Shown piece by piece: positions 1 through 8,721 of a stretch of DNA of 64,000 bases. The DNA is from a bacterium (lineage in GTDB: Bacteria > 4484-113 > JAGGVC01). The position numbers and the translations under genes were made by a program. The notes below the pieces were generated by a model. The model saw only the letters and a list, made by a program, of their open reading frames with translations. It was not told where the DNA came from and searched no databases. Location of the stretch: NCBI GenBank assembly GCA_039961635.1, contig JABRWB010000063.1, positions 19,644 to 83,643 on the forward strand, given 5' to 3'. How positions within the stretch are numbered: position 1 is the stretch's first letter; every line of letters begins with the position of its first letter.

Positions 1-273
1 CAGTTCGAAACCAAATGGCCCGCCGCTTGGAAGACCGTCGATCCTGATACCGGCGCTGTCAGCATCACAAACAGAGACACCGACCCGCCGACCGGTGTCG
101 GTCCTCCCAGGGACGATCCCGATTACGGCAACATTTACAGGCAGTGCTGGTGGAACTACTACTACGTAACGCACGACCTCTCGATGGGAGCGCACAATCC
201 CGCTTACGCAAGGGATCTTATGGAAAGCTCGCTTGAACAGCTTGCTATCCTGAATGCGATGCCTGCACCGTAG
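1..273 (+). CDS. C-terminal fragment of a probable multihaem cytochrome c-like protein
   Basis: The window opens inside a plus-strand reading frame that runs 90 codons to a TAG at 271-273. The visible tail contains WWNYYYVTHDLSMGAHNPAY followed by ARDLMESSLEQL. A tail of the form NYY..(A/T)HD.S.G.HNP.YA..L(L/M) is common at the C-terminus of periplasmic multihaem cytochromes, where the HNP histidine can serve as a distal haem ligand. No CxxCH lies in the visible part, so the assignment rests on the tail alone. A terminator hairpin follows about 30 nt after the stop, so this is the last gene of its transcript. The N-terminal part lies outside the window. Confidence 0.45.
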   Translation, partial: QFETKWPAAWKTVDPDTGAVSITNRDTDPPTGVGPPRDDPDYGNIYRQCWWNYYYVTHDLSMGAHNPAYARDLMESSLEQLAILNAMPAP

Positions 274-303
274 TACGGGATAAATCCGAGTCATTTGCTA
301 TCG

Positions 304-337
304 CAAAAAGGCCGCGGGAAACCGCGGCTTTTTTTTA
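304..337 (+). terminator. Intrinsic terminator of the cytochrome-like gene
   Basis: A perfect 7-bp GC stem (GCCGCGG/CCGCGGC, 311-317 with 322-328) closes a GAAA tetraloop and is followed by eight T residues. It lies about 30 nt after the TAG of the upstream gene and ahead of the dinG promoter. A5 on the other flank could give weak function on the minus strand. Confidence 0.9.
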
Positions 338-375
338 TTGCTCGAATCCAAACGCGCATTGCCGCGTTTGCGTTG

Positions 376-381
376 TAAAAT
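376..381 (+). promoter_or_regulatory. -10 box (TAAAAT) of dinG; probable leaderless start
   Basis: TAAAAT is followed by only 6 nt (CTTGCG) before the ATG of dinG. Transcription normally starts 6-8 nt after the -10 box, so the mRNA would begin at or next to the start codon. No Shine-Dalgarno is present. No convincing -35 element at 17 nt is visible. Confidence 0.55.
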
Positions 382-387
382 CTTGCG

Positions 388-3060
388 ATGGCGGAGCCAA
401 TTTCAATCCGCATTGCTTCCGGCCCCACCGAGCGGTTTCTCGCACTCGGCGCGGGCGGCTGGATGGAAACGGACGAACGCTTTTGCCGATACAGGCTCGA
501 ATGGAAGGCAAAGGGGGCAAGAAAGCACTCCGGAACCGAAGAAATTCTCGAACTTGCGCCGATTTGCGCTCTCCGGTTTCCGGAATGGCCCGGAATTGAA
601 AGCGCAAGACCGGAGGAAGTGCTTGAAAAGCTGGCGAAAAAAGCGATTCCGAGGAACCGCGCGGACGCGCTTGCGTTTCTGTTCAAGGAAATTTGGAACT
701 GGCTGCTCGAAACGGACGGCGATTTGCATAAGTGGGCAATAGGAATTACAGAGCGGCACGGAATCGACAGCCTGGCTCTCTTGAGTTTGGCGGGACAGCA
801 CAGATTCGACGCATTATCCGGTATAGTTCCGAAAGGATACGTCCCGCTTCCACCGAAGAGGCGGGAAAACGATGTTGAACGATTTCCGGCGGACGTCAAG
901 CCCGACGCCATAATTTCCACGGCGTTCAAGCGCGCGGACAGGCTTGAGCGCGCGATGAACGATTTTGAGTATCGCGAAGAACAGGCGGAATTGGCGCGCC
1001 ATGTATGGAAATCTCTATCGTGCAATTCCCACCTGATAATCGAGGCGGGGACCGGCATCGGCAAATCGCTTGCTTATTTGATTCCCGCGGTCCTTTACGC
1101 GGACTGCAACCGTACCGGTGTGGTCGTCAGTACGAACACGATCAACCTGCAGGAACAGCTTCTGGAAAAGGACATACAAGTCGCTCGCAAGGCGCTGCCG
1201 GAAATTCCGTTTTCGGTGGCGTTGCTCAAAGGACGCAGTCATTACTTCTGCAGACTGCGCGCGCGCGAAGCGCTGTTCGGCCGCGGCGACCCCGCCGCGC
1301 GCGTCGCGGAAATCGCGGCCTTCGGCGGGCCGGACGCATGGGAATACGTGGTGCGCCTCGGATTCTGGCAAGCCGCGACGGAAGATGGCGATATGGATCG
1401 CGTCGGGGCGCCTCCCGGACTGCCGCGCGACATGCAAGCACGTATTCAGTCTCTTGTCGATTGCGGAACGCGGAGCTGCCTTCGCAACAAATGCCAGTAC
1501 CGTGAAGGATGCTGGTTTTACGCCGCGCGCGACCGTGCGGAGAAGTGCCACATCCTGGTGATGAACCACGCCCTGCTATTCCGGCTGCTGTCGGCGGAAT
1601 CATCCGATACCGACACGGTATTATCCAAATACAGCAGGTTCGTGCTGGACGAGGCGCACAATATAGAAGACGCGTTGACCGACCAGTACACGGGAGAGGT
1701 TTCCGGGCTGGCGATGATGGAGCTTTCAAACCGGATTCTGCGGTTTATGGACGATCCTCTGCTGAATGCCGCGCTCGGACAATCCTGGGGATTCGACAAA
1801 CTGCACGACGCGAAGGAAGAAGTGCGATCGGCGCTTTCGAAATGGATGGATGCAAAGCGCGAGATTGACGGATGGGCGGCAAAGGTTCTCGCGCGCGCTA
1901 ACGCAGTGGACATTTCTCTTTCGACACCTGATCCTGCGGACGCGAAACACGCCGCGGAGCTGAACATGATCCTCCAAAAAACCGCTGCATCCTTCGCGCG
2001 CGTCCGTGACGCTTTCGAGCGGTTGAGGTCTCCCGTAATGAGCGACGAGTCGGATGCGCGCGTGGAGGACGACGCGTTTCAGTCCGAAGCGATGCTGGTC
2101 ATGTCCGAGGTTATGGATATGGAAAACGTTCTCGGCGGATTGACCGCGCCCGGCGGGGAAACAATCCGCTGGGCAAAGATGCAGCTAACGCGCGAGGGCG
2201 TCGGCTTCCGGTGCTACGTCTGCCCGCTCGAAGTTGGCGGAATATTCCGCGAATTCGTTGAAAGCCGCTCCAGCGTGATTTTGACCAGCGCGACGCTGAC
2301 GGTCGCGCGCGGTTTCGATTTCATGAAATCCAGGCTTGGGCTCGATTCGCTGCCCGAGGAAATGCTGCCTTGCGTGAGGCTTGAAACGCCGTTCGATATC
2401 GCCGAGCAGGCGCGCCTCTGCATCCCCACGGACTTGATCGAACCCGATTTCGGCAATATGCAGCCATACATAGAACGAACCGCGGCGATAGTCTGCGAAA
2501 TCGCGCAGGGCATGCGCGGCGGAACGCTGGTATTGTTCAACAGCAACGCCGATATGACGCGCGTTTATGAAATCGCCGCGGGGCAAATGGGCAACGGACT
2601 CAAGGTTCTTTGCCAGGGAGTGGACGGCTCCCGTACTGAAATCGGCAACAGACTGAAGAAAAACGACGGTGTGGTTTTGTTTGGCACCAAGAGCTTCTGG
2701 GAAGGATTCGACATCCCCGGCGAAGCGTTGCGATGCGTGGTGCTGACCCGTTTGCCGTTTGCGAATTTCAAGGAGCCGGTGCGGGCCGCGCGCGCGGCGG
2801 CGATCCGCGAACGCGGCGGAAGCGAATTCATGGAGTACGCCGTGCCGCAGGCCGCAATGCGATTGGCGCAGGGATTCGGCAGACTCATCCGCACGAAGAC
2901 CGACCGCGGCTGCATATTCGTACTGGACACGCGCATTGTGAAAAAGCGTTACGGACAATATTTTTTGAAGAGCCTGCCCGATCATATCGCGCTTACCGGC
3001 AAAGCCGAAGAAGTCGTGCCAGCCGCGGTCGAATGGTACTGGGAGGGAGCGCGTGGCTGA
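388..3060 (+). CDS. dinG: DinG/XPD-family ATP-dependent DNA helicase
   Basis: An 890-residue superfamily 2 helicase. Residues 1-190 form a poorly conserved N-terminal region. Walker A (EAGTGIGKS) lies near 219-227 and the DEAH box (FVLDEAHNIED) near 421. The Fe-S cysteines typical of DinG/XPD are visible: one in the GRSHYFC segment (C288), then C359, C364, C369 and C375. Motif VI (QGFGRLIRTKTDRG) lies near 830 and is typical of the family. DinG unwinds DNA with 5'-3' polarity and resolves R-loops and recombination intermediates. The start is the ATG 6 nt after a TAAAAT box. The 3' end overlaps the next gene by 8 nt, implying co-transcription. Membership of the family is certain; DinG versus YoaA-like is not resolved. 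Confidence 0.93.
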   Translation: MAEPISIRIASGPTERFLALGAGGWMETDERFCRYRLEWKAKGARKHSGTEEILELAPICALRFPEWPGIESARPEEVLEKLAKKAIPRNRADALAFLFKEIWNWLLETDGDLHKWAIGITERHGIDSLALLSLAGQHRFDALSGIVPKGYVPLPPKRRENDVERFPADVKPDAIISTAFKRADRLERAMNDFEYREEQAELARHVWKSLSCNSHLIIEAGTGIGKSLAYLIPAVLYADCNRTGVVVSTNTINLQEQLLEKDIQVARKALPEIPFSVALLKGRSHYFCRLRAREALFGRGDPAARVAEIAAFGGPDAWEYVVRLGFWQAATEDGDMDRVGAPPGLPRDMQARIQSLVDCGTRSCLRNKCQYREGCWFYAARDRAEKCHILVMNHALLFRLLSAESSDTDTVLSKYSRFVLDEAHNIEDALTDQYTGEVSGLAMMELSNRILRFMDDPLLNAALGQSWGFDKLHDAKEEVRSALSKWMDAKREIDGWAAKVLARANAVDISLSTPDPADAKHAAELNMILQKTAASFARVRDAFERLRSPVMSDESDARVEDDAFQSEAMLVMSEVMDMENVLGGLTAPGGETIRWAKMQLTREGVGFRCYVCPLEVGGIFREFVESRSSVILTSATLTVARGFDFMKSRLGLDSLPEEMLPCVRLETPFDIAEQARLCIPTDLIEPDFGNMQPYIERTAAIVCEIAQGMRGGTLVLFNSNADMTRVYEIAAGQMGNGLKVLCQGVDGSRTEIGNRLKKNDGVVLFGTKSFWEGFDIPGEALRCVVLTRLPFANFKEPVRAARAAAIRERGGSEFMEYAVPQAAMRLAQGFGRLIRTKTDRGCIFVLDTRIVKKRYGQYFLKSLPDHIALTGKAEEVVPAAVEWYWEGARG

Positions 3061-4033
3061 ACGCACCGTGCTGTTGATCGGCGCCGGCCCGGTTGGAAGG
3101 CTTGTCGCGTTGGACTTCGCCGCGCGGGCTAATCCCGAAATCAGGATTTGCTGGCTGATTCGCGACCGGAAACCAAGAAACGAGCTCGCGACAAATGGAT
3201 TGAGAGCTGTCGCCGCCGGAGATTCAAACTATGGTGAGCGACTCATCCGTCCCGCCGACGTCGGAATCGAGATAGATTCTCCCGAAACTGCGTGGAGCAA
3301 AGACCCTGGAATTGAACCGGATGCGGTTATTACGTGCGTCAAGGCATTCGCACTTGGTGAGCTTGCGAGCCGCGTTTCCAGTCGCTGGCCCAGCGCGCCC
3401 CTGTTGGCGATTTCCAACGGACTGATAGAAACCGACAGGCATTGTCTTGGAGTGCTTTACGGCGGCGGGAGAATACAGGATGGTGTTTTAATTTACACGC
3501 CATCCCCGAAGCTGAATATCGGCGTTCCGTACCCAATGATTGCGCATCATTCGATTTTGGACATTTGGCGCGATTTGTTTGGCAAAGCCGGAGTCATTGA
3601 TATTCACCTGTCTGAATCCAACCACCGGGCGATGCTTGAAAAAGTTCTCGTAAATTCAGTTATCAATCCGCTCACCGCCCTCTTCGCCTCGCCAAACGAA
3701 ATTATATTGACCGAAAAGCTGTCAAATCTCGTTTCTGGTTTGGTTGCCGAAATCTGCGCGACATTTAATGCAAGCTATGAAGGCTACGATTTCAAACCGG
3801 AAATCGAGGTTTCAAGAGTGCGCGAAATCGCGTCGACCACCGCTCTTAATTTCAGCTCTATGCTGGAAGACGTCCGCTCCGGAAGGCGGACTGAAATCGC
3901 TTGGCTGAACGGAAAAATAGCGGAGCTCGCGGACGCGGCCGGAATTCCCGCTCCGATAAACAAGCTTGTGTGCGACCTCGTGCCGATGGCCGCATACGCT
4001 GCGGCGGCTCAAGCTCACTCCATCGGCGTCTGA
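3053..4033 (+). CDS. panE: Ketopantoate reductase family protein (PanE/ApbA)
   Basis: A 326-residue NAD(P)-dependent reductase. The N-terminal Rossmann fingerprint is LLIGAGPVGRLVALDFAA. The C-terminal helical domain carries EKVLVNSVINPLTALF, which holds the catalytic Lys and the conserved Asn-Pro of PanE, and later TEIAWLNGKIAELADAAGIP, the usual C-terminal signature. Known family members reduce 2-dehydropantoate to pantoate for CoA synthesis. Translation starts at a GTG inside the dinG end, preceded by GGGAGGGA. PanE-like paralogues with other substrates are common, and no other pantothenate gene is nearby, so the substrate is inferred only. Confidence 0.8.
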   Translation: MAERTVLLIGAGPVGRLVALDFAARANPEIRICWLIRDRKPRNELATNGLRAVAAGDSNYGERLIRPADVGIEIDSPETAWSKDPGIEPDAVITCVKAFALGELASRVSSRWPSAPLLAISNGLIETDRHCLGVLYGGGRIQDGVLIYTPSPKLNIGVPYPMIAHHSILDIWRDLFGKAGVIDIHLSESNHRAMLEKVLVNSVINPLTALFASPNEIILTEKLSNLVSGLVAEICATFNASYEGYDFKPEIEVSRVREIASTTALNFSSMLEDVRSGRRTEIAWLNGKIAELADAAGIPAPINKLVCDLVPMAAYAAAAQAHSIGV

Positions 4034-4039
4034 CGGGGC

Positions 4040-5989
4040 CTATCCTTCCTCTTCGAAAACTATCGCCGGATGCGATTCCGTTTCCACGGTAACCGAAAGG
4101 GAAAGCGCTTCAAACGAGAATGTTGCATCGTCACTGCTGGACAATTGGCCGTCCGCACCGTAGAATTCGCTGTGAATATTGTAATCGTAATAAGCCTTAA
4201 GCGACAGAAGGTAAAATCCCGCTCCGCAGGACACGAGGTTATCCTCCGTCAAATGCAGTGTGAATTTTCCGCTTTGCGACTCGACCCTCTCGTTTACGAA
4301 CATGTCGCTTGTGTTTTTGTTTATCACCCAGCGAATCGGCGAAAGAGTTTTGACATCCACGCTCTCACCGTATGGCGTCGAACTTGTCATCGGCCCCGAC
4401 ACATCCAGCGAAATTTCCAAATCCAACGGCAACGCTCCCGATATTCTTGCGTCTACGCAGTGACCGAGCGTTTCGTCAACGGTGTCCGATTTGATTTCCA
4501 GACCCGGCGCCGAAATCGAGCCGCTGCACATGAATCCATCAGGGATCGCGAAGCTGTTGGGATGGAACGCGGATAGTTGGTAGGTTGCTTCGTCCGCGCT
4601 TTCAATTTTTATCGGATTGCTCTTGAAAATCCTTCCGCCAGCCTCGACCTGCACGAATAACTCGTCCCCCGGGAGGGGAGCGACTTCAATCGTCTCGATT
4701 TCGCCTTTGATGATGTTCCCGCCCATTATCGTGGTTTCCTTTCCATCCCGCCGCGCAACAAGAAGGCAGGGGCCGCTGTATTTGATTTCGTGCTTCCAGG
4801 CGCGGTCGGCGGACACCTCGTGCTTAATCTGCCCTGTAATCAAGTAGGTCCCTTGCTTCCCCATTTCCTCTTCGCTTTTAATGTTTATGAAAATTGTCGG
4901 GAAGAATTGCTCTATCGCTTCGGCGCCGCCGCGCACCGCGATTGGGATAAGCACGCTTGCATACGCATCCGCAAATTCCGGAACGACATGCCACTCCGGC
5001 CTTTCCTCGTAGCCGATCGCGCCGTTGTCGTCGGTTACCGCATGTGTTTCCATCACAAGCTTTACCATCGGCACTGCGCCGATTCCGGCGAAATCCTTTT
5101 CGTACCACTGGTTTTCCTTGTTCCACCGGAAGTCGCTGAATTGGGGTCTGTCATAAAACGGCTCGCCGTTCCGCGGCATAATGGTCGGCGCACCCTGGCT
5201 GTAAATGGTTTCGTCGGAGTAAAAATTGGAGTTGGTAAAATACGCGATGTTGTGGATTAGATTTTCAATCTTAAGTCCGCTGATTTGAACCAGGGATTCC
5301 ACCGAGCCGTTGCGCGCGTGATTGCGAACAATCGCGTCGTCTACGGAGTTTTCCATCGGGTCATAAAAGCCGTGCGCGTCGTTTCGAACGTGGCAGGGCT
5401 GGGTCATATCGGCGATGCAGTGCATCGTTTCGCCGAGGCAACGGAATGCCTTGGCTGTGTTTTCCTCGCGTTCCTCTTCGGGCCCCTCGAAAGCGAGCGC
5501 GTAATATTCCAGCCCTTTATCCCATGAAAACAGGTTGTCCGGATGGTGAAGCGCCCAGGTCAGGGCGTCTATTTGCGGATTGACGATGTACCTGTCGGGC
5601 ACGCCGTCGGTAAGATAGATTTCGGGATTGGCTTTCGGATCGTAGAAATGGCAAAGAGCCATCCAAATCTCAGGCTCGTCCGCGGAGTAACCTGCGCTCG
5701 CAAGCCAATCCTCGAAGCTCTTTCTGGATTTGCCGGTTCCGGTAGTCCAAGACAAGTAGCCGGGGTTTGAAGTCAGCACTTCCGGCCCTTCCCATTGCCC
5801 GCCTGTATCCACTAGCGATGTGGCCCCGTTAGAATTTACATAATGCGCTCCCTGCCCGTATATTTCAACCCACAAACTGAACGCCTGGCGGTTGATTTCG
5901 GGATGTGCAAGGACATTGCCCCATGCGAGCGCTTTTATGGGAGATGACAAAAGCACCAAAAACGCAAGAAGAATGCTAATCGAACGCAT
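4040..5989 (-). CDS. Secreted zinc-dependent phospholipase C/S1-P1 nuclease-like protein
   Basis: About 649 residues. The start is placed at ATG 5989 (MRSISILL), not at the upstream in-frame ATG, because GGTGGAGG sits about 8-15 nt before it and an export signal (MRSISILLAFLVLLSSPIKALA) follows directly. The mature protein begins with Trp (WGNVLAHPEINRQAF). N-terminal WG, scattered His, ALTWALHHPDNLF and LGETMHCIADMTQPCHVRND match the tri-zinc site of the phospholipase C/P1 nuclease fold. Residues after about 380 look like beta-rich accessory domains with no family I recognise. It ends 6 nt from the convergent panE-like gene. An exported hydrolase on phosphoesters or lipids is likely; the substrate is unknown. 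Confidence 0.7.
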   Translation of the reverse strand: MRSISILLAFLVLLSSPIKALAWGNVLAHPEINRQAFSLWVEIYGQGAHYVNSNGATSLVDTGGQWEGPEVLTSNPGYLSWTTGTGKSRKSFEDWLASAGYSADEPEIWMALCHFYDPKANPEIYLTDGVPDRYIVNPQIDALTWALHHPDNLFSWDKGLEYYALAFEGPEEEREENTAKAFRCLGETMHCIADMTQPCHVRNDAHGFYDPMENSVDDAIVRNHARNGSVESLVQISGLKIENLIHNIAYFTNSNFYSDETIYSQGAPTIMPRNGEPFYDRPQFSDFRWNKENQWYEKDFAGIGAVPMVKLVMETHAVTDDNGAIGYEERPEWHVVPEFADAYASVLIPIAVRGGAEAIEQFFPTIFINIKSEEEMGKQGTYLITGQIKHEVSADRAWKHEIKYSGPCLLVARRDGKETTIMGGNIIKGEIETIEVAPLPGDELFVQVEAGGRIFKSNPIKIESADEATYQLSAFHPNSFAIPDGFMCSGSISAPGLEIKSDTVDETLGHCVDARISGALPLDLEISLDVSGPMTSSTPYGESVDVKTLSPIRWVINKNTSDMFVNERVESQSGKFTLHLTEDNLVSCGAGFYLLSLKAYYDYNIHSEFYGADGQLSSSDDATFSFEALSLSVTVETESHPAIVFEEEG

Positions 5990-6021
5990 CCAGGAAACCT
6001 CCACCTGAAGCATAAAGGCCG

Positions 6022-6027
6022 ATTTTA
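6022..6027 (-). promoter_or_regulatory. -10 box (TAAAAT) upstream of the phospholipase-like gene
   Basis: On the minus strand TAAAAT lies about 32 nt before the chosen ATG at 5989. This leaves room for a short leader containing the GGTGGAGG ribosome-binding site, and supports the downstream start. Confidence 0.45.
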
Positions 6028-6096
6028 GCCCTGGCTGCCGTGCGATCGTATGGCAAACGAGGCTTGTTTAAGACGTATCAATCGGCAAAAAGCCGG

Positions 6097-7719
6097 TTAT
6101 ACGAACAGCGGCGCGAAATCAAATTTATCGCCGTCGAAAAGACCCTTGTCGGAAAGCTTCAGCGAAGGAATCACAAGGAGCGCCATAAACGAAAGCGTCA
6201 TGAACGGCGAAGCTAGCCTCAAACCCAGCGACTTCGCCTTCTTTTCAAGATTGTCGTATTCGCGCGCGACAGTTCCTCCGTCCGCATTCGTCATCAATCC
6301 CGCGACCGGCAGGGACAATATATCCACGGATGATTCGGTTACGACCGTCATTCCGCCCTGATAGCGGATAACTTCATTCACCGCGCGTGCGAGCGATACA
6401 TCGTCGGCTCCGACGGCGATGATGTTGTGCGAATCGTGAGCGACGCTCGACGCCATCGCGCCCTTTTTCAGTCCGAATCCCCGGACAAACGCAACTGCCG
6501 GAGGAGCGTCGTTGTACCTGTTTACAACCGTCAGCTTCAATATGTCGCGCGAAGTATCTGGAACCGCAAATCCAGCTTCCGCCTTAACTTGTTCAACCGC
6601 CCTGCCCGTCACTATCTGGCCGTCAACAGCCTCGATTATCTGAATACTGGCGCCGCCCGCCCTGACCTGGAAATTTTCCGGGATTTTTTTCGTGCACTTA
6701 AAACGGTTGACCGCGTCACATGACATAGTTGGCGCATTCGTATTTCCGTCCACCGCAACAAGCTCGCCTGCGATATATGTTTCGCGGACTTTCAACTTAC
6801 TCAAATCGTCCACGATCACAAAATCCGCGCTGTCACCGATGCGAAGCCGGCCGACGGGCAGACCGTAATGTTCGATTGGATTGATGCACGCGCACTTCAA
6901 CACCTTTCTCCAGTTAATTCCTGCCCCGACGGCGCGCATTACAAGTTCGTTTATATGCCCTTTGATTAACTCATTCGGATGTTTGTCGTCACTTCCGAAC
7001 ATCACGCTGTCCGGATGGCTGTCGACAAGCGGAAGCAATTCGTCGAAATTGCGCGCGGCGGAACCTTCGCGGATTATTATTTTCATGCCGAGCTCGATTT
7101 TTTCCTTCGCTTCTTCGATTTCGAAACACTCGTGATCGGTCGAAATTCCTGCAGAAATATACTTTTTCAGCGCATCGCCGCGCAATCCCGGCGCGTGGCC
7201 GTCAATCGGCTTTCCCAGTTTTTTCGCTGCGGCGATTTTGGCGAGGCAATCCGGATCGCCGCTGATCACGCCCGGAAAATTCATCATTTCGGAAAGATAA
7301 AGTATGTCGTCCTGCTGCAGAAGCCTCTGCACGTCAGGCACTCCAAGCTTCGCGCCGGAAGTCTCGAATGCGGTTGCGGGCACGCAGCTTGGCGCGCCGA
7401 AGAAAAACTTGAAAGGGACGTTTTTGCCGTTCTCAATCATGAATCGCACGCCGGTGTCCCCCAGCACGTTCGCGATTTCATGAGGATCGCTGACGCTCGC
7501 GACCGTGCCGTGACGCACGGCCTGGCGCGCGAATTCGCTAGGCACAAGCATCGAGCTTTCGACGTGCACGTGGGCATCTATGAAGCCGGGGATGACAAAA
7601 CGCTCGTAATCGCGTTTCGGCTCATCGCGGATGTTGATTATCCGCCCGTCCTTGAACTCGATCGTTCCGGGAAAATAAGTCCCGTCCGCGACCTTGACGA
7701 TGTTCCCCGATACCTTCAT
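6097..7719 (-). CDS. ade: Adenine deaminase
   Basis: A 540-residue amidohydrolase that converts adenine to hypoxanthine and ammonia. The metal-binding motif is FIDAHVHVESSM, followed by HGTVASVSDPHEIANVLG, both hallmarks of the Ade subfamily rather than the ADA-type enzyme. Further conserved blocks are GSDDKHP and VGADDVSLARAVNEV. Length matches the family (about 550-600). The ATG is preceded by AGGAG at 7 nt. It lies downstream of the purine nucleoside phosphorylase gene on the same strand but has its own TATAAT box, so the pair may be co-regulated rather than one transcript. Together they feed purine salvage. Confidence 0.95.
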   Translation of the reverse strand: MKVSGNIVKVADGTYFPGTIEFKDGRIINIRDEPKRDYERFVIPGFIDAHVHVESSMLVPSEFARQAVRHGTVASVSDPHEIANVLGDTGVRFMIENGKNVPFKFFFGAPSCVPATAFETSGAKLGVPDVQRLLQQDDILYLSEMMNFPGVISGDPDCLAKIAAAKKLGKPIDGHAPGLRGDALKKYISAGISTDHECFEIEEAKEKIELGMKIIIREGSAARNFDELLPLVDSHPDSVMFGSDDKHPNELIKGHINELVMRAVGAGINWRKVLKCACINPIEHYGLPVGRLRIGDSADFVIVDDLSKLKVRETYIAGELVAVDGNTNAPTMSCDAVNRFKCTKKIPENFQVRAGGASIQIIEAVDGQIVTGRAVEQVKAEAGFAVPDTSRDILKLTVVNRYNDAPPAVAFVRGFGLKKGAMASSVAHDSHNIIAVGADDVSLARAVNEVIRYQGGMTVVTESSVDILSLPVAGLMTNADGGTVAREYDNLEKKAKSLGLRLASPFMTLSFMALLVIPSLKLSDKGLFDGDKFDFAPLFV

Positions 7720-7753
7720 TGCGGCTCCTGCGGACGATTGCTTCCGCGGTTCA

Positions 7754-7759
7754 ATTATA
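7754..7759 (-). promoter_or_regulatory. -10 box (TATAAT) of ade
   Basis: A perfect TATAAT on the minus strand, 34 nt upstream of the ade start, in the 84-bp gap between ade and punA. A normal leader with an AGGAG ribosome site follows. Confidence 0.6.
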
Positions 7760-7803
7760 GCGCGCCGGGCAATCAGCTGAAACCGGACGAATCATGGCCG
7801 GAA

Positions 7804-8640
7804 CTAAGTTTCAGCCAGTATGCAAGCGAGAATATCCTTCAGCTTTGGAAGCGCGCCGCGCGCAATTGACAGCACTTCTTTGTGCGACAGGTGCTGGCCT
7901 TCGACGCCGAAAGTCAAATTCGTAATCACGGATATCGCGACGTTGCGCATTCCAAGCGAGCGCGCCACAATCGCTTCCGGAACCGTGCTCATCCCAACGG
8001 CAGCGCCGCCGATAACATGGAAAAAATAAAGTTCGGCGTCCGTTTCGTAACTTGGCCCATGCACCGCGATGTAAGTGCCGCGATGCACTCTAAGCCCGCC
8101 GCGAAGAGCACCTCTGAACGCGGCTTCGGATAACCTTTCATCGAACGGCCTGTTCATGGGCACAAACTTTGCAGACGGTGGTTCGGTCATTATCCCGCGA
8201 AGCGGCGAATCGCCCATCATATTTACATAATCATCCACAACCAGTAAATCGCCTACCTGCAAATCGCGCTTTATCCCTCCCGCCGCGTTGAATTGCACGA
8301 GCACTTCCGCTCCAAGCGCACGTGCAACCCGCACCGGATACGCCACCTCGTGCATCCGTAGGCCTTCGTAATAATGAAACCGGCCCGCGAATACCGACAC
8401 CTGCCTGCCGGAAAACTCCCCCATTACGAGAACACCCGGATGGCCTTCCACGGTTGTCGAGGCGAAATGTGGAATAACCTGGTAAGGAATTTCAACGGCA
8501 TTCTTAATTTCAGCCGTAAAATCGCCTGTGCCGGTTCCCAAAATCACCGCCGCCGACGGCTCGATTGTGCTGTACTCGCGGATGCTTGCGACGCTTTCCT
8601 CGACGCGGCGGTCCAACTCGGCTTGGCTTACGATATCCAT
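7804..8640 (-). CDS. punA: Purine nucleoside phosphorylase (PNP-I/inosine-guanosine type)
   Basis: About 278 residues. The start is set at ATG 8640 (MDIVSQAELDRRVEE) because AGGAGA lies 6-12 nt before it; an upstream in-frame ATG at 8670 has no such site. VILGTGTGDF is the phosphate-binding loop, GRFHYYEG the conserved His segment, and FNAAGGI and VGMSTVPEAIVARSLGM complete the trimeric PNP signature. It cleaves purine nucleosides with phosphate to the free base and (deoxy)ribose-1-phosphate. It lies next to ade and close to metK, whose by-product pathway also generates nucleosides. MTAP-type specificity cannot be fully excluded. Confidence 0.9.
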   Translation of the reverse strand: MDIVSQAELDRRVEESVASIREYSTIEPSAAVILGTGTGDFTAEIKNAVEIPYQVIPHFASTTVEGHPGVLVMGEFSGRQVSVFAGRFHYYEGLRMHEVAYPVRVARALGAEVLVQFNAAGGIKRDLQVGDLLVVDDYVNMMGDSPLRGIMTEPPSAKFVPMNRPFDERLSEAAFRGALRGGLRVHRGTYIAVHGPSYETDAELYFFHVIGGAAVGMSTVPEAIVARSLGMRNVAISVITNLTFGVEGQHLSHKEVLSIARGALPKLKDILACILAET

Positions 8641-8721
8641 TTTTCTCTCCTGAACAGCCGGTGCGGGCATATTCGCGGCGACATCGGGAATACCTGCAGG
8701 GCCGCAAATGGCCCGATGTTC